Below, one piece after another: positions 10,701 through 19,039 of a stretch of 64,000 nt of DNA; the stretch's first letter is position 1, and each line of letters begins with the position of its first letter. The translations under genes were made by a program, and so were the position numbers. The notes below the pieces were generated by a model, which searched no databases, had not been told where the DNA came from, and saw only the letters and a program-made list of their open reading frames with translations. This stretch comes from Trypanosoma brucei gambiense DAL972 (lineage: Eukaryota > Euglenozoa > Kinetoplastea > Trypanosomatida > Trypanosomatidae): NCBI RefSeq assembly GCF_000210295.1, contig NC_026740.1, positions 372,001-436,000 on the forward strand, given 5' to 3'.

Positions 10701-10958
10701 TTTAGGCACACGCCGCACGCTATGGCAAAAGCAGCTGCAGCCGCGATGTTAGTGTGTATTTCCTCTTCTCTGGAGGTATTTGGGGAGGGTAGTGTTGAAC
10801 CGTTACTGCGTATGGCTGATGCAATGCGAAATTATCGAGATGCCGCCGTGGAAAATACGGTGCATGAAGATGTGATTCGGAGGCACGGTGAGCGCATAAA
10901 GGGTCTGCTAGAAGAAAAACAATTCATGTTGCCAGTGCAGGAAATACGAGAGAGTTGA
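7764..10958 (+). CDS. Large hypothetical protein, HEAT/ARM-like helical repeats
   Basis: The open frame extends upstream to 7620 but only with a GTG codon and Phe/Pro/Ser-rich pyrimidine-tract translation, so the ATG at 7764 (MGGRNTGDVS) is taken as start, giving 1064 residues. The protein is Leu/Ala/Val-rich with long runs of amphipathic helices typical of alpha-solenoids; the C-terminal part (about 900-1050, for example VQVAALHLVGHFVIAVAPR and KAAAAAMLVCISSS) looks most HEAT-like. Two low-complexity linkers (about 430-450, Ser/Gly; about 760-800, Ser/Asp/His) break the solenoid. The overall shape recalls TANGO6/RTP1-type proteins, but this is only a suggestion. No catalytic motif or signal peptide. 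Function unknown. Confidence 0.75.
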   Translation: MGGRNTGDVSLSQLSEVSAKAEALRENLRKALIDHAPRFEVCVFESLMCLLDNFLQPPASDNFSHSVREDTNYLIERYYLQEVFAALLLLVGEDDLDGVEVAVGSAPHRVASEVPQSAFYVDIHTRRYCRELLLYLCFSRVHKKRRVVRALYPLLLNGSTKQSGEVSQNHISEGLFASSRFKSRKKLVSGILNGIVLSFPDGIRSVIDVLLLDDRVDDSMSVHAAKHIASLFTIKLDHAWLCGDHWKSEKEEQQENEQIVTVRYCKNISLEEQIRALSSQLVAIAVCHAAAPLLAKEKVALPAFLQGKQKLERNLLVKPETLEERLHICLATILNTVSQLPLRSEDETYFKRCYKRFYLYNKYFFTPAFRALTLRTSVNAPNIPAANTSAAVTCEGTSGSGGISSNGADEVVKALSRFCALAKGSTLGPSSLALLLALPPVAPGLLELVFVQDSLPPPHRFALQQLLSALWKIEGKYEEMAHIFVRGALSPVRGSVTIDRVSGFVGVDLRTASPTVRRIRGLQELVMSESTPSGLCRGVLLAAAKECQQRAAKGNTSPDDPSNSRCGGTGGSDVGLRPQRRVVNFLYSNTIHDQGEEEVGKEICDRTEEITLVRMVECICLGTSADAVFGAEITLGCVCDVLAVVATISFVCWRWTVLLIPKVFCKDVVTTVFAQHATIADRRKAAEDLLLRGERLFSVLTALHAAVDSSSDDVSAAAEGSLAAAMETSRQYSSNVGSEGHSVHDDHDATGNTVSYSSEDEVRSTYRRLAVEAEKCLETRSTGSLVVHLLALSRMAEDEASKRRNAPSHYSDKLVGAVQPALHVLSRVLAEVDDACAAVAAIKTMVWWALARADSPDSSFIGNLLIYQLSRDVRGRSSKFPLQASVAATPVQLDRMKVRLLDVLLGLCDYDTEGRTLRNIDDYSRQMYGYSLYDLLRELCGPRHSVAVQVAALHLVGHFVIAVAPRVSVELACVLCKDVFRHTPHAMAKAAAAAMLVCISSSLEVFGEGSVEPLLRMADAMRNYRDAAVENTVHEDVIRRHGERIKGLLEEKQFMLPVQEIRES

Positions 10959-11483
10959 AGTGGGAGGATTATACCTCAGGACTTTCTGTCGGGGGAGTTG
11001 GAAATGGGATAACGTATAAAGGGGTACCAAAATGGTGACCATGCATATTTTCGGCAATATTGTTGCATGTAATGGTTGTTGCGCGAAGTCTGGGACTCAT
11101 AGGTGCCTCCCAGTACACCAAACGGCTGTTAATTCTCAATATCACATACACGTTGTTCACCCCTTACTTACAACCAGTAACCTATATATATATATATATA
11201 TATATCCGTGTTTGTTTGTTTGTTTATTTGTTTTTTGAAATTCTTCTCTGGTGTCCTATGTACTTTTTTTTTTTGATTCTTTTAACTTTTTTCCCTTGGA
11301 TGTTCCTGGCGCACATCAGTAAAACATTAACTACTGCAGTTGGTATAATATTGTAAGCGGGGATAAAGAACCGGGAATCAACAGAAGGTATAGGAATAAT
11401 AACAACGTTGAAAATAAGGTTAACAGTAAGGAAGAAGGGTTATTTAACAGAAAGGAGATAAAAAGGAAGAAAAAGAACGTAGG
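10959..11483. other. Intergenic region with TA microsatellite
   Basis: Contains a (TA)n run at 11183-11205 followed by T-rich sequence to about 11300, then an A/G-rich leader rich in AAGGAAG just before the EIF4E6 start. No gene supported. Confidence 0.6.
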
Positions 11484-12044
11484 ATGGCCGCTGAGGCTAC
11501 TGAAAAACCGCACCCACTGAAGGACCGTTGGTTCGTGTCTTACTTTCCTGTTGTTAAGCAGAAAAAGTTCAGCAAAGATTCGGAGGAGCAGAAAGGTGTA
11601 GAGTTGGACTGGGTCTCGACAGCAGAGGAGCTGCACGCTACAATAAATGCTTTTTCCCCACTCACATTGCTCCCTCCTGATGATAATCTTGTCTTTGCAC
11701 GCGAGAAGGTGGAACCATTCTTCGAAAACTTCCCCAATGGCATGCGTGTCAGCGTCTTCACTCGCACGAAAGTTCAAGCTACTCAGGCTGTGCCGCTCGT
11801 GTTAGCGGCTGTCATGGGCGAGCACCTTCGCACGGTGACGGATGGCCCTTCCCACGCGGATGTGGTTCGCATTGCCCATAAGCCCGGCACGGTGTATCCC
11901 GAATCCCTGCGTGTGGAGGTATGGTTACGGGACCGTAGCAAAGTAGATGCGGTAACAAAATACTTCAGCGAGATGCTCGCACCGCACCCAGGTATTCGTG
12001 TGGCCGGTCGTCCCATAAATGCGGAAGGGGAGGAGGCGAAGTAG
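11484..12044 (+). CDS. EIF4E6: Eukaryotic translation initiation factor 4E, EIF4E6 type
   Basis: A short (186-residue) eIF4E-fold protein. The N-terminal [14 protein letters not shown] matches the eIF4E opening HPL..RW, and [15 protein letters not shown] matches the cap-pocket region where canonical eIF4E has EPMWED....GG.W; the [16 protein letters not shown] segment matches the C-terminal helix region. Trypanosomes have six eIF4E homologues; the size and divergence here fit EIF4E6, which is reported to pair with an eIF4G-like partner (EIF4G5). Odd points: the cap-stacking Trp (human W102) appears as Phe while the neighbouring Glu is kept, and the FW pair used for eIF4G binding appears as LH. 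These alignments are by eye. Start is the first ATG after an A/G-rich leader. Confidence 0.85.
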   Translation: MAAEATEKPHPLKDRWFVSYFPVVKQKKFSKDSEEQKGVELDWVSTAEELHATINAFSPLTLLPPDDNLVFAREKVEPFFENFPNGMRVSVFTRTKVQATQAVPLVLAAVMGEHLRTVTDGPSHADVVRIAHKPGTVYPESLRVEVWLRDRSKVDAVTKYFSEMLAPHPGIRVAGRPINAEGEEAK

Positions 12045-12800
12045 AAGTTTATTGGGTGAAGCACACCATACACACAACATGTAATGCTGTATCATATGTG
12101 ACACTCATATGCAGGAAGTGAATCGTGTATGTGTGCACATGGATTCAGTGAAGGTGTTACGGTGAGCTGCGATGGTGATGGCGATGTGGCGGGGCGGAAA
12201 AAAAAGGGAAGGATCAGTGAAGTGTGTTAGAAAGTGATGGAAACTGTATTCTGGACACAACAGACGAATTTCTGTTCGTCACATGAAAGGTGTGGCCGAT
12301 GTTGTTGGTGACGATCGTCTTCTTTCCAAAAAAAAAAAACAAACTCGCATGCGGCGTGAAAACGCCGCATAGCATTGGTGAAGATGGGGAGGGACTGTCA
12401 AAAGGAGTAGCCCAAGGGGACGCCCTCAGCCACTAGAAACAATGGTTGAGTTAACTTTTTATTCTTTGTTTCCCTTTCCTTCGCCGCATAAACCTTATGA
12501 GTTTGCTGCTTATAGGCGTTTAAAAGGAAACGAGTGGAGGACACGCAGAATCGGACTCGTAAACGGGGAGGCAGAACATGAATATGCTTTAGTCACTGCG
12601 ATGATGCGAAGGACATTTGGGGCCGCAACGTTTGTAGTTCCATTGTTTACCCGGCTACCTGTAGTTCGTTGTAATAATTGTGCCTGGGAGTAAACATCTG
12701 TCCTTCCTTTTCTTTGAAGAATTGCTTAACCGTACCACTTTTTTTTTTTTGTTTAACCATCCAGTGTACTCTTTCATAGTTTCAGAAGGAAAGCTGTCAT
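12045..12800. other. Intergenic region
   Basis: About 755 bp. An ATG frame of 83 codons (12442-12693) exists but has no recognisable features. Near 12349-12366 there is a GCGGCGTGAAAACGCCGC inverted repeat (small hairpin). T-tracts at 12738-12751 precede the LDAH-like gene. Confidence 0.5.
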
Positions 12801-13766
12801 ATGGAAGAGGAGGTAAACACAACGTCCTCCAACCTCATTGTGACGTGGAGAAGCAGACGCTGTGTGGCTCCCGTTGTAGAGGTATTGCAGAGTCGTCCAC
12901 ATCTACTTGATTGCTTAACTATGTTTCCTAATGGCACGAAGGCACTGCATTCTCCCACTACATGCAAGAAACTGTTCGTCCTCTTTCCGGGGAATCCGGG
13001 CATTGTTAACTTTTATGAGCAGTTTGTAGAGCTTTTGTCCCTCAAAGATGTTGATGTGCTTGTGATGGGCTACTCTGGCCACAGTATTTGTGATCGAAAT
13101 AACGGCAAGGTGTATGGCTTGCGGGACCAGATAGACAATGCAAGGGATTTTTTCGATAGTATTCAAGAGCGAGCCTTGAGTTACTATGGGAATGATATAT
13201 ACATTGGAGGTCATAGCATTGGAGCGTTTATTGCGGCGAAGATATTAGTTGTCTTCCCGTGTATTCGCCGCTGCTTCTCCCTCTGCGGGGTTTTGTCGAG
13301 AATACAGGAGACACCTAATGGCCGACATATGCTTTTCGTTGGTGGCAATGTAATATTTTACTATGTTTTCGTCTATCTGGTAGTGGCGGTGCTCGTGCTA
13401 CTGCCGAGGTTTGTTTCTTCTTGGTTTATTCGACGCCAAGCTCCAACGCTTAGCCCGGTGTTGGTATCGCAGTTTATTGAACACTATAACACGGGGGCCC
13501 TTAGGAATTGTTTTAGCATGTGTCGGGAAGAGTTTCAGGTTGTGAGAGAGCCGGACCAACAGTTTCTTGGGTTAGTGGGGAAGCGCATGGTGTTTTACTG
13601 CGTTCAGGATGATGGATGGGCACCACTATCGCATGTGCAGGAAGCGAAGAAGTTGTGCGGGGATTGTGCCGGGTTTGTTGTGGAAAGTGATCCGAGTGTC
13701 ATTCACGCCTGGTGTCTTTCAAACAACGAAACTGTCATAGAGAAAGGTATTTTACCGTTCATGTGA
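12801..13766 (+). CDS. LDAH: Lipid droplet-associated hydrolase (LDAH) family protein
   Basis: A 321-residue alpha/beta hydrolase of the LDAH (C2orf43/YPR147C) family, close to the 325-residue human protein. Diagnostic motifs are FPGNPGIVNFYEQF (oxyanion-region signature, about 62-75), the nucleophile elbow GGHSIGAF with Ser139, QDDGWAP with an acidic residue near 271, and VIHAW with His about 302, giving a Ser-Asp-His triad. A hydrophobic stretch at about 185-215 (IFYYVFVYLVVAVLVLL) may be the hairpin that anchors family members to lipid droplets or the ER. Substrate is uncertain; sterol ester or other acyl hydrolysis has been proposed for animal members, and some appear weakly active. Start is the first ATG after a T-rich tract. 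Confidence 0.88.
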   Translation: MEEEVNTTSSNLIVTWRSRRCVAPVVEVLQSRPHLLDCLTMFPNGTKALHSPTTCKKLFVLFPGNPGIVNFYEQFVELLSLKDVDVLVMGYSGHSICDRNNGKVYGLRDQIDNARDFFDSIQERALSYYGNDIYIGGHSIGAFIAAKILVVFPCIRRCFSLCGVLSRIQETPNGRHMLFVGGNVIFYYVFVYLVVAVLVLLPRFVSSWFIRRQAPTLSPVLVSQFIEHYNTGALRNCFSMCREEFQVVREPDQQFLGLVGKRMVFYCVQDDGWAPLSHVQEAKKLCGDCAGFVVESDPSVIHAWCLSNNETVIEKGILPFM

Positions 13767-14854
13767 GGTACTGTTGGCATCGGTGTAATGTTTACAGTTA
13801 GTTAGATGAGCCTAAAATCTGCTTAGACGACCATTTAAATGCGGTTGACTGAAAAATCAGAGGGATAAGCATCTTTGCGATGCGTTGAGTGCCGTTCACT
13901 TTTCACTATTTCAAGTAACGAAAGGGTTTGAAGGGTACCACCGATGCTCAGAAAGCTTCGCTTTCCCTTCCTTCTCTCGTGTTTCTTCAGGACGGATATT
14001 TATTTTGATATTTGTTGCGACCGCGATGTGAGAACCACTTGTTGGTTAGTACTTTCGTTAAATACTTCTCAGTATATATTTTTCTAGTCTATAGGACCGT
14101 TTGTTGTTGTTGATTGTTCCTTCTTTGCGGTGGCTGATGGAGCAATAAAAGAAGGAAGAAAGGAAGGTATTCATGATATTCATCTTTATATTGTCCATTC
14201 ATTCACCCTCTTTGCTTTCTGCTCTGGTTTTGTTTCCCTCCTTTCTTCATTTCACTCAATAGTTTCACGCAGTCCGCTGCTTATAATGTGTTCATGGATT
14301 CACGTAAGTGACCAAACGAGCAGGCATGCCTTTCGAGTGCGGAGTTTAGCAGCCTGTTAGAATAAATTAATGAAAACTCAACTGCTGGGTGACATCAAAG
14401 CTGAAGAGGTACCTACGTTTGTGCTTGTGCGAGTGGCGAATTAGTAGTTTTGACGTTACCACCACCACACCTCTATTTTACTGGCACGCTTTCTTCCTTT
14501 CGACGGATGCAAGAAAAGTATATGCGTGTGCACAGCTCCATGTATATACGTCTCGTGAATCATTCTGTTGGTTGCACCAGTCCCCCACGCTTCGTCAATT
14601 TTCTACCCGCTTACACCCTCATTCATTGCTCTGTTCCATGTTTTACGCAGCATTTTACCGGCAAGCTGGGTGGCTTTTTGAAACTAGTAAAATCACAGTG
14701 GAGAGGCAGAGAGGAGAGGGTATTTTCTCTGTGTTTCAGGAGCACAAAAGCGGAAGGCAGGAGGAGGAGGGTTTGGAGAAAGGGTGGAAGACACTTGAAG
14801 AAAAAAAAATATATATATATATATATATAACCAACTAGTATAGGGAAACGTGAA
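13767..14854. other. Long intergenic region with TA microsatellite
   Basis: About 1.1 kb. Pyrimidine tracts at 14195-14260 and a (TA)n run at about 14809-14829 that ends only 25 bases before the SIR2 start. Longer frames at 14389-14838 and 14450-14830 begin with GTG and TTG and run through the TA repeat, so they are rejected. A trans-splice acceptor for SIR2 is not obvious close to the start. Confidence 0.5.
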
Positions 14855-15913
14855 ATGACAGAACCGAAGTTAGCAACCACGCACGTAGTGGGTGAACCCA
14901 CCTTCGAAGGACTGGCACGTTTCATTGAGCGAAACAACATCACCAAAATATTTGTTATGGTGGGCGCAGGGATAAGCGTTGCAGCTGGAATCCCCGACTT
15001 CCGCTCTCCCCACACCGGCTTGTACGCTAAACTCAGTCGCTACAATCTCAACTCACCGGAGGACGCCTTCTCACTCCCTCTGTTGCGTCAACAACCAAGT
15101 GTGTTTTACAACATTCTGATGGATATGGACCTCTGGCCTGGGAAGTATTGTCCTACGGCGGTTCACCACTTTATCAGTCTACTCGCCAAGAAGGGCATGT
15201 TATTATGCTGTTGTACGCAGAACATAGACGGGTTGGAACGCGCCTGCGGAATTCCAGAGTCTTTACTAGTTGAAGCCCATGGTTCCTTCTCTTCCGCATC
15301 ATGTGTTGACTGTCACGCGAAATATGACATCAACATCGCGAGGGCGGAGACAAGGGCTGGAAAAGTGCCTCATTGCAATCAATGTGGTGGTATAGTGAAA
15401 CCCGACGTGGTTTTCTTTGGCGAGAATCTCCCGGAGGCGTTTTTTAACGTAGCGGGACTCATTGAGGAAACGGAATTGCTGCTTATTTTGGGAACCTCAC
15501 TTCAAGTCCACCCATTTGCCGACCTTGCGCTCATGGTGCCCTCTGACGTGCCACGAGTGTTGTTTAACTTGGAGCGTGTGGGCGGGAGGATGTTCCGCTT
15601 TCCTACGGACCGAACACCCAATTTCCGCGCCAGTTCCTATCGTCTCAGCACTGGAAATGGCAATGGCAGTAAAATTAGCAGTGGGGACAGCAGCAGCAGC
15701 AGCAGCAGCGTCGACGGGTATGACCAGTTTACGCTCGCAGGGAATGACGAGACGGGTGTGTTGCGTGACATTTTCTTTCCTGGTGACTGTCAGGTGTCTG
15801 TTCGTTCCTTTGCTCAGGCGTTGGGCTTCGGAGAGCAGCTTGACGCCTCTGTACGTGAGGGAAGGGAAATATTTGAGCGCACTCGGCGTAGGGAAAAAGT
15901 CGTTGAGGGTTAA
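14855..15913 (+). CDS. SIR2rp1: Sirtuin, NAD+-dependent deacetylase/ADP-ribosyltransferase (SIR2rp1)
   Basis: A 352-residue class I-type sirtuin. NAD-binding motif GAGISVAAGIPDFRSP (about 37-52), TQNID (121-125), catalytic His142 in EAHGSF, a zinc ribbon of CVDC (150/153) and CNQC (174/177), KPDVVFFGE (about 182-190) and GTSLQVHPFA. T. brucei SIR2rp1 is the nuclear homologue reported to affect telomere-proximal silencing and DNA damage resistance; the other two trypanosome sirtuins are mitochondrial. No N-terminal presequence is seen here, which supports the nuclear form. An insertion late in the Rossmann fold contains a run of eight Ser mainly encoded by AGC repeats (15687-15710), a length-variable site. 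The first ATG is used. Confidence 0.95.
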   Translation: MTEPKLATTHVVGEPTFEGLARFIERNNITKIFVMVGAGISVAAGIPDFRSPHTGLYAKLSRYNLNSPEDAFSLPLLRQQPSVFYNILMDMDLWPGKYCPTAVHHFISLLAKKGMLLCCCTQNIDGLERACGIPESLLVEAHGSFSSASCVDCHAKYDINIARAETRAGKVPHCNQCGGIVKPDVVFFGENLPEAFFNVAGLIEETELLLILGTSLQVHPFADLALMVPSDVPRVLFNLERVGGRMFRFPTDRTPNFRASSYRLSTGNGNGSKISSGDSSSSSSSVDGYDQFTLAGNDETGVLRDIFFPGDCQVSVRSFAQALGFGEQLDASVREGREIFERTRRREKVVEG

Positions 15914-16408
15914 CACGCTTGTAGACACTTGAAAACTGTATGAGTGGGGCCGTGTTTTCATACGTTTTCGTCTGTGGTGCGTGTGGTTACAGCACAATGT
16001 GATTCATGTATATGTGCGCATGTCCGTTGAAACTGCCTGTAATGCTTAAATTTTATTTTCTTTCCTACATTTGGTGGAAAGTGGTTGCGTTTATTTTCAG
16101 TTCTTTTATGGCACCGGATGCTTTGGGGCAATGTACGTGTCGCCCCGCGTTCATGTTTCACATCATTCTCTCTCTCTCTCTCTTTGCTTCGTTGGGTGCG
16201 GCCGTCGTTAGCTGTCATGTGCCTTTGGCAACTTGCATTGCTGCCGTTTTGTATTGCGTTGCGTACTTTTCTTTTCCTTTTTGGGACTTCTGTGGCAAGC
16301 ATTGCGCACATTGAAAGGGCGGAAAACAGTTCAAGTACTAGAAACATATCTATTCCAGGAACAACCTCCCCCCTCTTTTTCAGAAGGAGTGGAAAGGAAA
16401 GACAGTAC
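15914..16408. other. Intergenic region and probable leader of the Fam20-like gene
   Basis: Has a (TC)n tract at about 16167-16187 with an AG at 16210-16211, and a second, nearer pyrimidine tract at 16366-16381. The frame of the downstream gene stays open through most of this region (in-frame ATGs at 16118 and 16217), so a longer N-terminus cannot be excluded. Confidence 0.5.
16366..16383 (+). promoter_or_regulatory. Predicted spliced-leader acceptor for Fam20-like gene
   Basis: A C/T-only run (CTCCCCCCTCTTTTT) followed at once by CAG, with AG at 16382-16383. It lies 25 bases before the ATG at 16409 and would exclude the upstream in-frame ATGs. A rival acceptor is AG at 16210-16211, which would give an N-terminus starting at 16217. 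Confidence 0.5.
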
Positions 16409-18067
16409 ATGAGGTACAGTGTTGTCAGAACGCGGCCGTCTCGCGGCCGCAGGCTGCGTCACTGTGTGCTAATTTCATTTCTAGCATTATTACTGATGAT
16501 GCTTTCTTTGTCTATATCGTTCTACAACACCCGGAGAAGTGTCGACAGTCTAAAGATGAAACTGCGAGAAGATGCAGCAGGGAACCCACTACTGCGGGAG
16601 GGTGCCGCACAAACCGCTTGGAGGTTGTTGAACACAGAAAATGGTTCTTTATGGGGTTACGTTGGCGGTATTGACAGCCTTATAGAAAAAAGAGTTGACC
16701 GGGCGTACTGGGGACCAACCATGTTCCGGAGCAACGAAGGAACCGTGAATGAATCCACGGTTACAAATGTTGTGTCTGAGCGGTTCCGCAGCTTAAACAT
16801 GAGCGAGGCTGAGATGAAGCGTAGGTACATCCGACATCAGCTGGTGAAGGAGGTCACAGGCTGTGATTCACTATCCGTACCGTTTAACCCTCTGCATGAC
16901 AGCCGCTGTATTAACTTCATGACCAACTCTTCTAATTGGTTGGATGTAGTTCCTATTGGACAAAATGTTGATCAACGTACCATCAAATTCAGGCTATTAT
17001 TTAAGCCGCTACGTATAAATGCAAGCTATAGTGTCGAGTATCCCCTCGAAACTTTTGTTAAGGTACCACAGAAATACTTCGTGCTTGAGGCAGCAAGCGA
17101 GGTGGTTGCGTTCAATGTTGACCGTCTTCTTCTTGTCAATCGCGTGCCGCCTACGGGGCTGGGTTGTCTCCCGCTTAACACGCTAAGAGGGTCTGTCAAC
17201 AAGTATAAACATAATACGTCAACGTTTAAAAAGTTTCTCCAGGATTCGAAAGCCGAAAATTACGAGCAGTGGATCGAAAAGGACCTCTTTCATTTCCTAC
17301 GGCGGGCGAAGCATCATCTTCGCAAAAACGGTAACAACCAAACGTGTGTTCTGGTCTCCATCCAACTGAAGATTGCTGATGTGGTGCACTTTCTCGAAAC
17401 GCCGATGCGAATCCCCTACCGTGTTTTTAGCGACACGTGGTTCGACTATTTCGACCTTAGGGCTAATGTAGGCGAGTTGGAGGATGGTTTGCCAACATTT
17501 GCACATGAACGCCACTACCCGGGTGTCCTTCACCTCGCAGCACTTGCGATGTTTGACTATGTCATAGGCAATATGGACCGATCACCTTTCAAGAATAACT
17601 TTGTGGTGGGCGGAGTGGCCAACCAACTGGTTTCGGATAATACGACTCTTCTTCACCCAAACCACCCAACGTTTGTATATTTGGATCATGGTTCCTCATT
17701 TCGACTGCGGCGACCCGAGCGAAACCCCATAGCGAAGTCTCATATTGGCTTTGAAAATGGAAAAGAGGACACTTTTTGTCTTTTCCGCGGTCCATTGCTG
17801 CGGCGTATTCAAGAACTTACCGGACCATCGGGAGAAGTTACACACGGAAATAAAACGAAGAAAGAAGCCTATGGTGCCGCACACAATCATAGAAGTACGG
17901 AGACTTTGTTCACCCATATGTTAAGGGAGAGAGTTCCACCGGAGGCGTATTCCGTTATTGATAGCAGTAACTTGGATTTGGTTGTGGTTCGTATGAAAGA
18001 GCTGCTTGCTATGGCAGGGCGCTGTCTTTCCGATGAGCGTATACGCCGAACTGTACTATTTCCGTAA
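16409..18067 (+). CDS. Fam20C-like secretory-pathway kinase (type II membrane protein)
   Basis: Taken from ATG 16409: 552 residues. An Arg-rich cytosolic tail (residues 1-18) is followed by a hydrophobic anchor (about 19-38), the layout of a Golgi type II protein. The C-terminal two thirds carry the Fam20/four-jointed kinase pattern: LLFKPLR with the nucleotide-binding Lys (about 199), EAASEVVAFNVDRLLLVNRVPP (matches E.AAFHLDRIL.FRRVPP; Glu about 227-231), MFDYVIGNMDRS with the catalytic Asp (about 390), FVYLDHGSSF with the metal-binding Asp (about 426, DFG equivalent), and a closing helix RMKELLAMAGRC. Several N-glycosylation sequons (for example NGS, NES, NAS, NTS, NTT) fit a luminal domain. 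Fam20C phosphorylates secreted proteins at S-x-E; relatives include xylose kinase and pseudokinases, so the substrate is unknown. I am confident of the family, less so of activity. The frame is open upstream to ATG 16118 (649 residues). Confidence 0.8.
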   Translation: MRYSVVRTRPSRGRRLRHCVLISFLALLLMMLSLSISFYNTRRSVDSLKMKLREDAAGNPLLREGAAQTAWRLLNTENGSLWGYVGGIDSLIEKRVDRAYWGPTMFRSNEGTVNESTVTNVVSERFRSLNMSEAEMKRRYIRHQLVKEVTGCDSLSVPFNPLHDSRCINFMTNSSNWLDVVPIGQNVDQRTIKFRLLFKPLRINASYSVEYPLETFVKVPQKYFVLEAASEVVAFNVDRLLLVNRVPPTGLGCLPLNTLRGSVNKYKHNTSTFKKFLQDSKAENYEQWIEKDLFHFLRRAKHHLRKNGNNQTCVLVSIQLKIADVVHFLETPMRIPYRVFSDTWFDYFDLRANVGELEDGLPTFAHERHYPGVLHLAALAMFDYVIGNMDRSPFKNNFVVGGVANQLVSDNTTLLHPNHPTFVYLDHGSSFRLRRPERNPIAKSHIGFENGKEDTFCLFRGPLLRRIQELTGPSGEVTHGNKTKKEAYGAAHNHRSTETLFTHMLRERVPPEAYSVIDSSNLDLVVVRMKELLAMAGRCLSDERIRRTVLFP

Positions 18068-18068
18068 A

Positions 18069-18105
<37 letters not shown>

Positions 18106-18127
18106 GTTGTTGCTGTTGTTGTTTTAG
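18066..18127. repeat. (ATT)n-(GTT)n compound microsatellite
   Basis: About 13 ATT units then several GTT/GCT units, starting at the stop codon of the Fam20-like gene. It lies in the presumed 3'UTR. Confidence 0.85.
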
Positions 18128-19039
18128 TATATTCACTCGCACGCTGCTATTTTTTATTACTTATTCCATCTCTGGCTTTTTCCAAGTGTACATGTGTTTT
18201 TCCATTGTAATGGCACGTCGCGTGTTACTCACATATGCTCTGAAAACCAATTTAAAGTTGAGTTTCTTTTATTTTTTATTTTTTAAATTGTTCTGCCTAC
18301 TAGCGTCATTCCCTCCATACATGTGTGTGTATATGTGTTTCGTTTTTCCCACGTTGTTTCCCACTCTTGCGTTTGAGAGAACCACTGGTAACTTCAAATA
18401 TGTAACGGATTACGTTTCCCCCCTCCAAAAAAAAAATAATAATAATAATCGCGTGCGTTAGTTCCTGCAATTGTTTACATGTGTTTACTTAATGAAGTAC
18501 CACTGTACATGCGTGGGATTCTCTATATACTTTCCTGCGCGTGTGCGCAAACTTATACTGACGAACTCGATAACGTTTTCTCTTAGAAGTTTAAGTGAGT
18601 GTGTGTGTGTGTGTGTGCGTCTGCAAGGATAAAAGAAGGTGTAGGGTGGAAACAAAAAGGAACAGCTAAAAGAAAGAAAAGGTGAATAATGCATAGAGTG
18701 AGACGAGGGGTGTCGGAGGAATCGCTAAGCTGGGTCCCTGCCATACGTTTCCTATATAACATTTATTTCACTGATACCGACTTTCCCCCTTACTCAGACT
18801 ACATATGTCTGTTTTTTGTGTGCGTTTTCTATTTATTTATTTCCCCCTCTCTTTCCATTACAGCTTTACGGGTGAAGCACAAAAGAATAAGACGGGGATT
18901 TGCGTCACCGTCCAATTTTATTTATTTATTTTTTTTTTTTGCCTTTCCGGTGATGCACCTCTAACGTATTTACCTTTTTTTCTTTTACTTTGTTTTGCTT
19001 CTTCCACTATTTCTCGTTAAAATCATCTCTTTCAGGGAG
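18128..19039. other. Intergenic region, T-rich
   Basis: Multiple T-rich tracts (18255-18290, 18835-18860, 18915-18940, 18970-19015) and a (GT)n run near 18598-18617. Candidate acceptors are AG at 18862-18863 after CCCCCTCTCTTTCCATTAC and AG at 19034-19035. The nearer one would leave only a four-base leader before the Pelota ATG; the farther one includes a tiny upstream ORF (ATG 18953). Confidence 0.5.

Noticed and set aside
12442..12693. ATG frame of 83 codons between EIF4E6 and LDAH
   Set aside because: No recognisable domain or conservation evidence; left as undecided intergenic sequence.
14389..14838. 149-codon and overlapping 126-codon frames before SIR2
   Set aside because: They begin with GTG and TTG, run through the TA repeat (Ile-Tyr runs) and have no family features.
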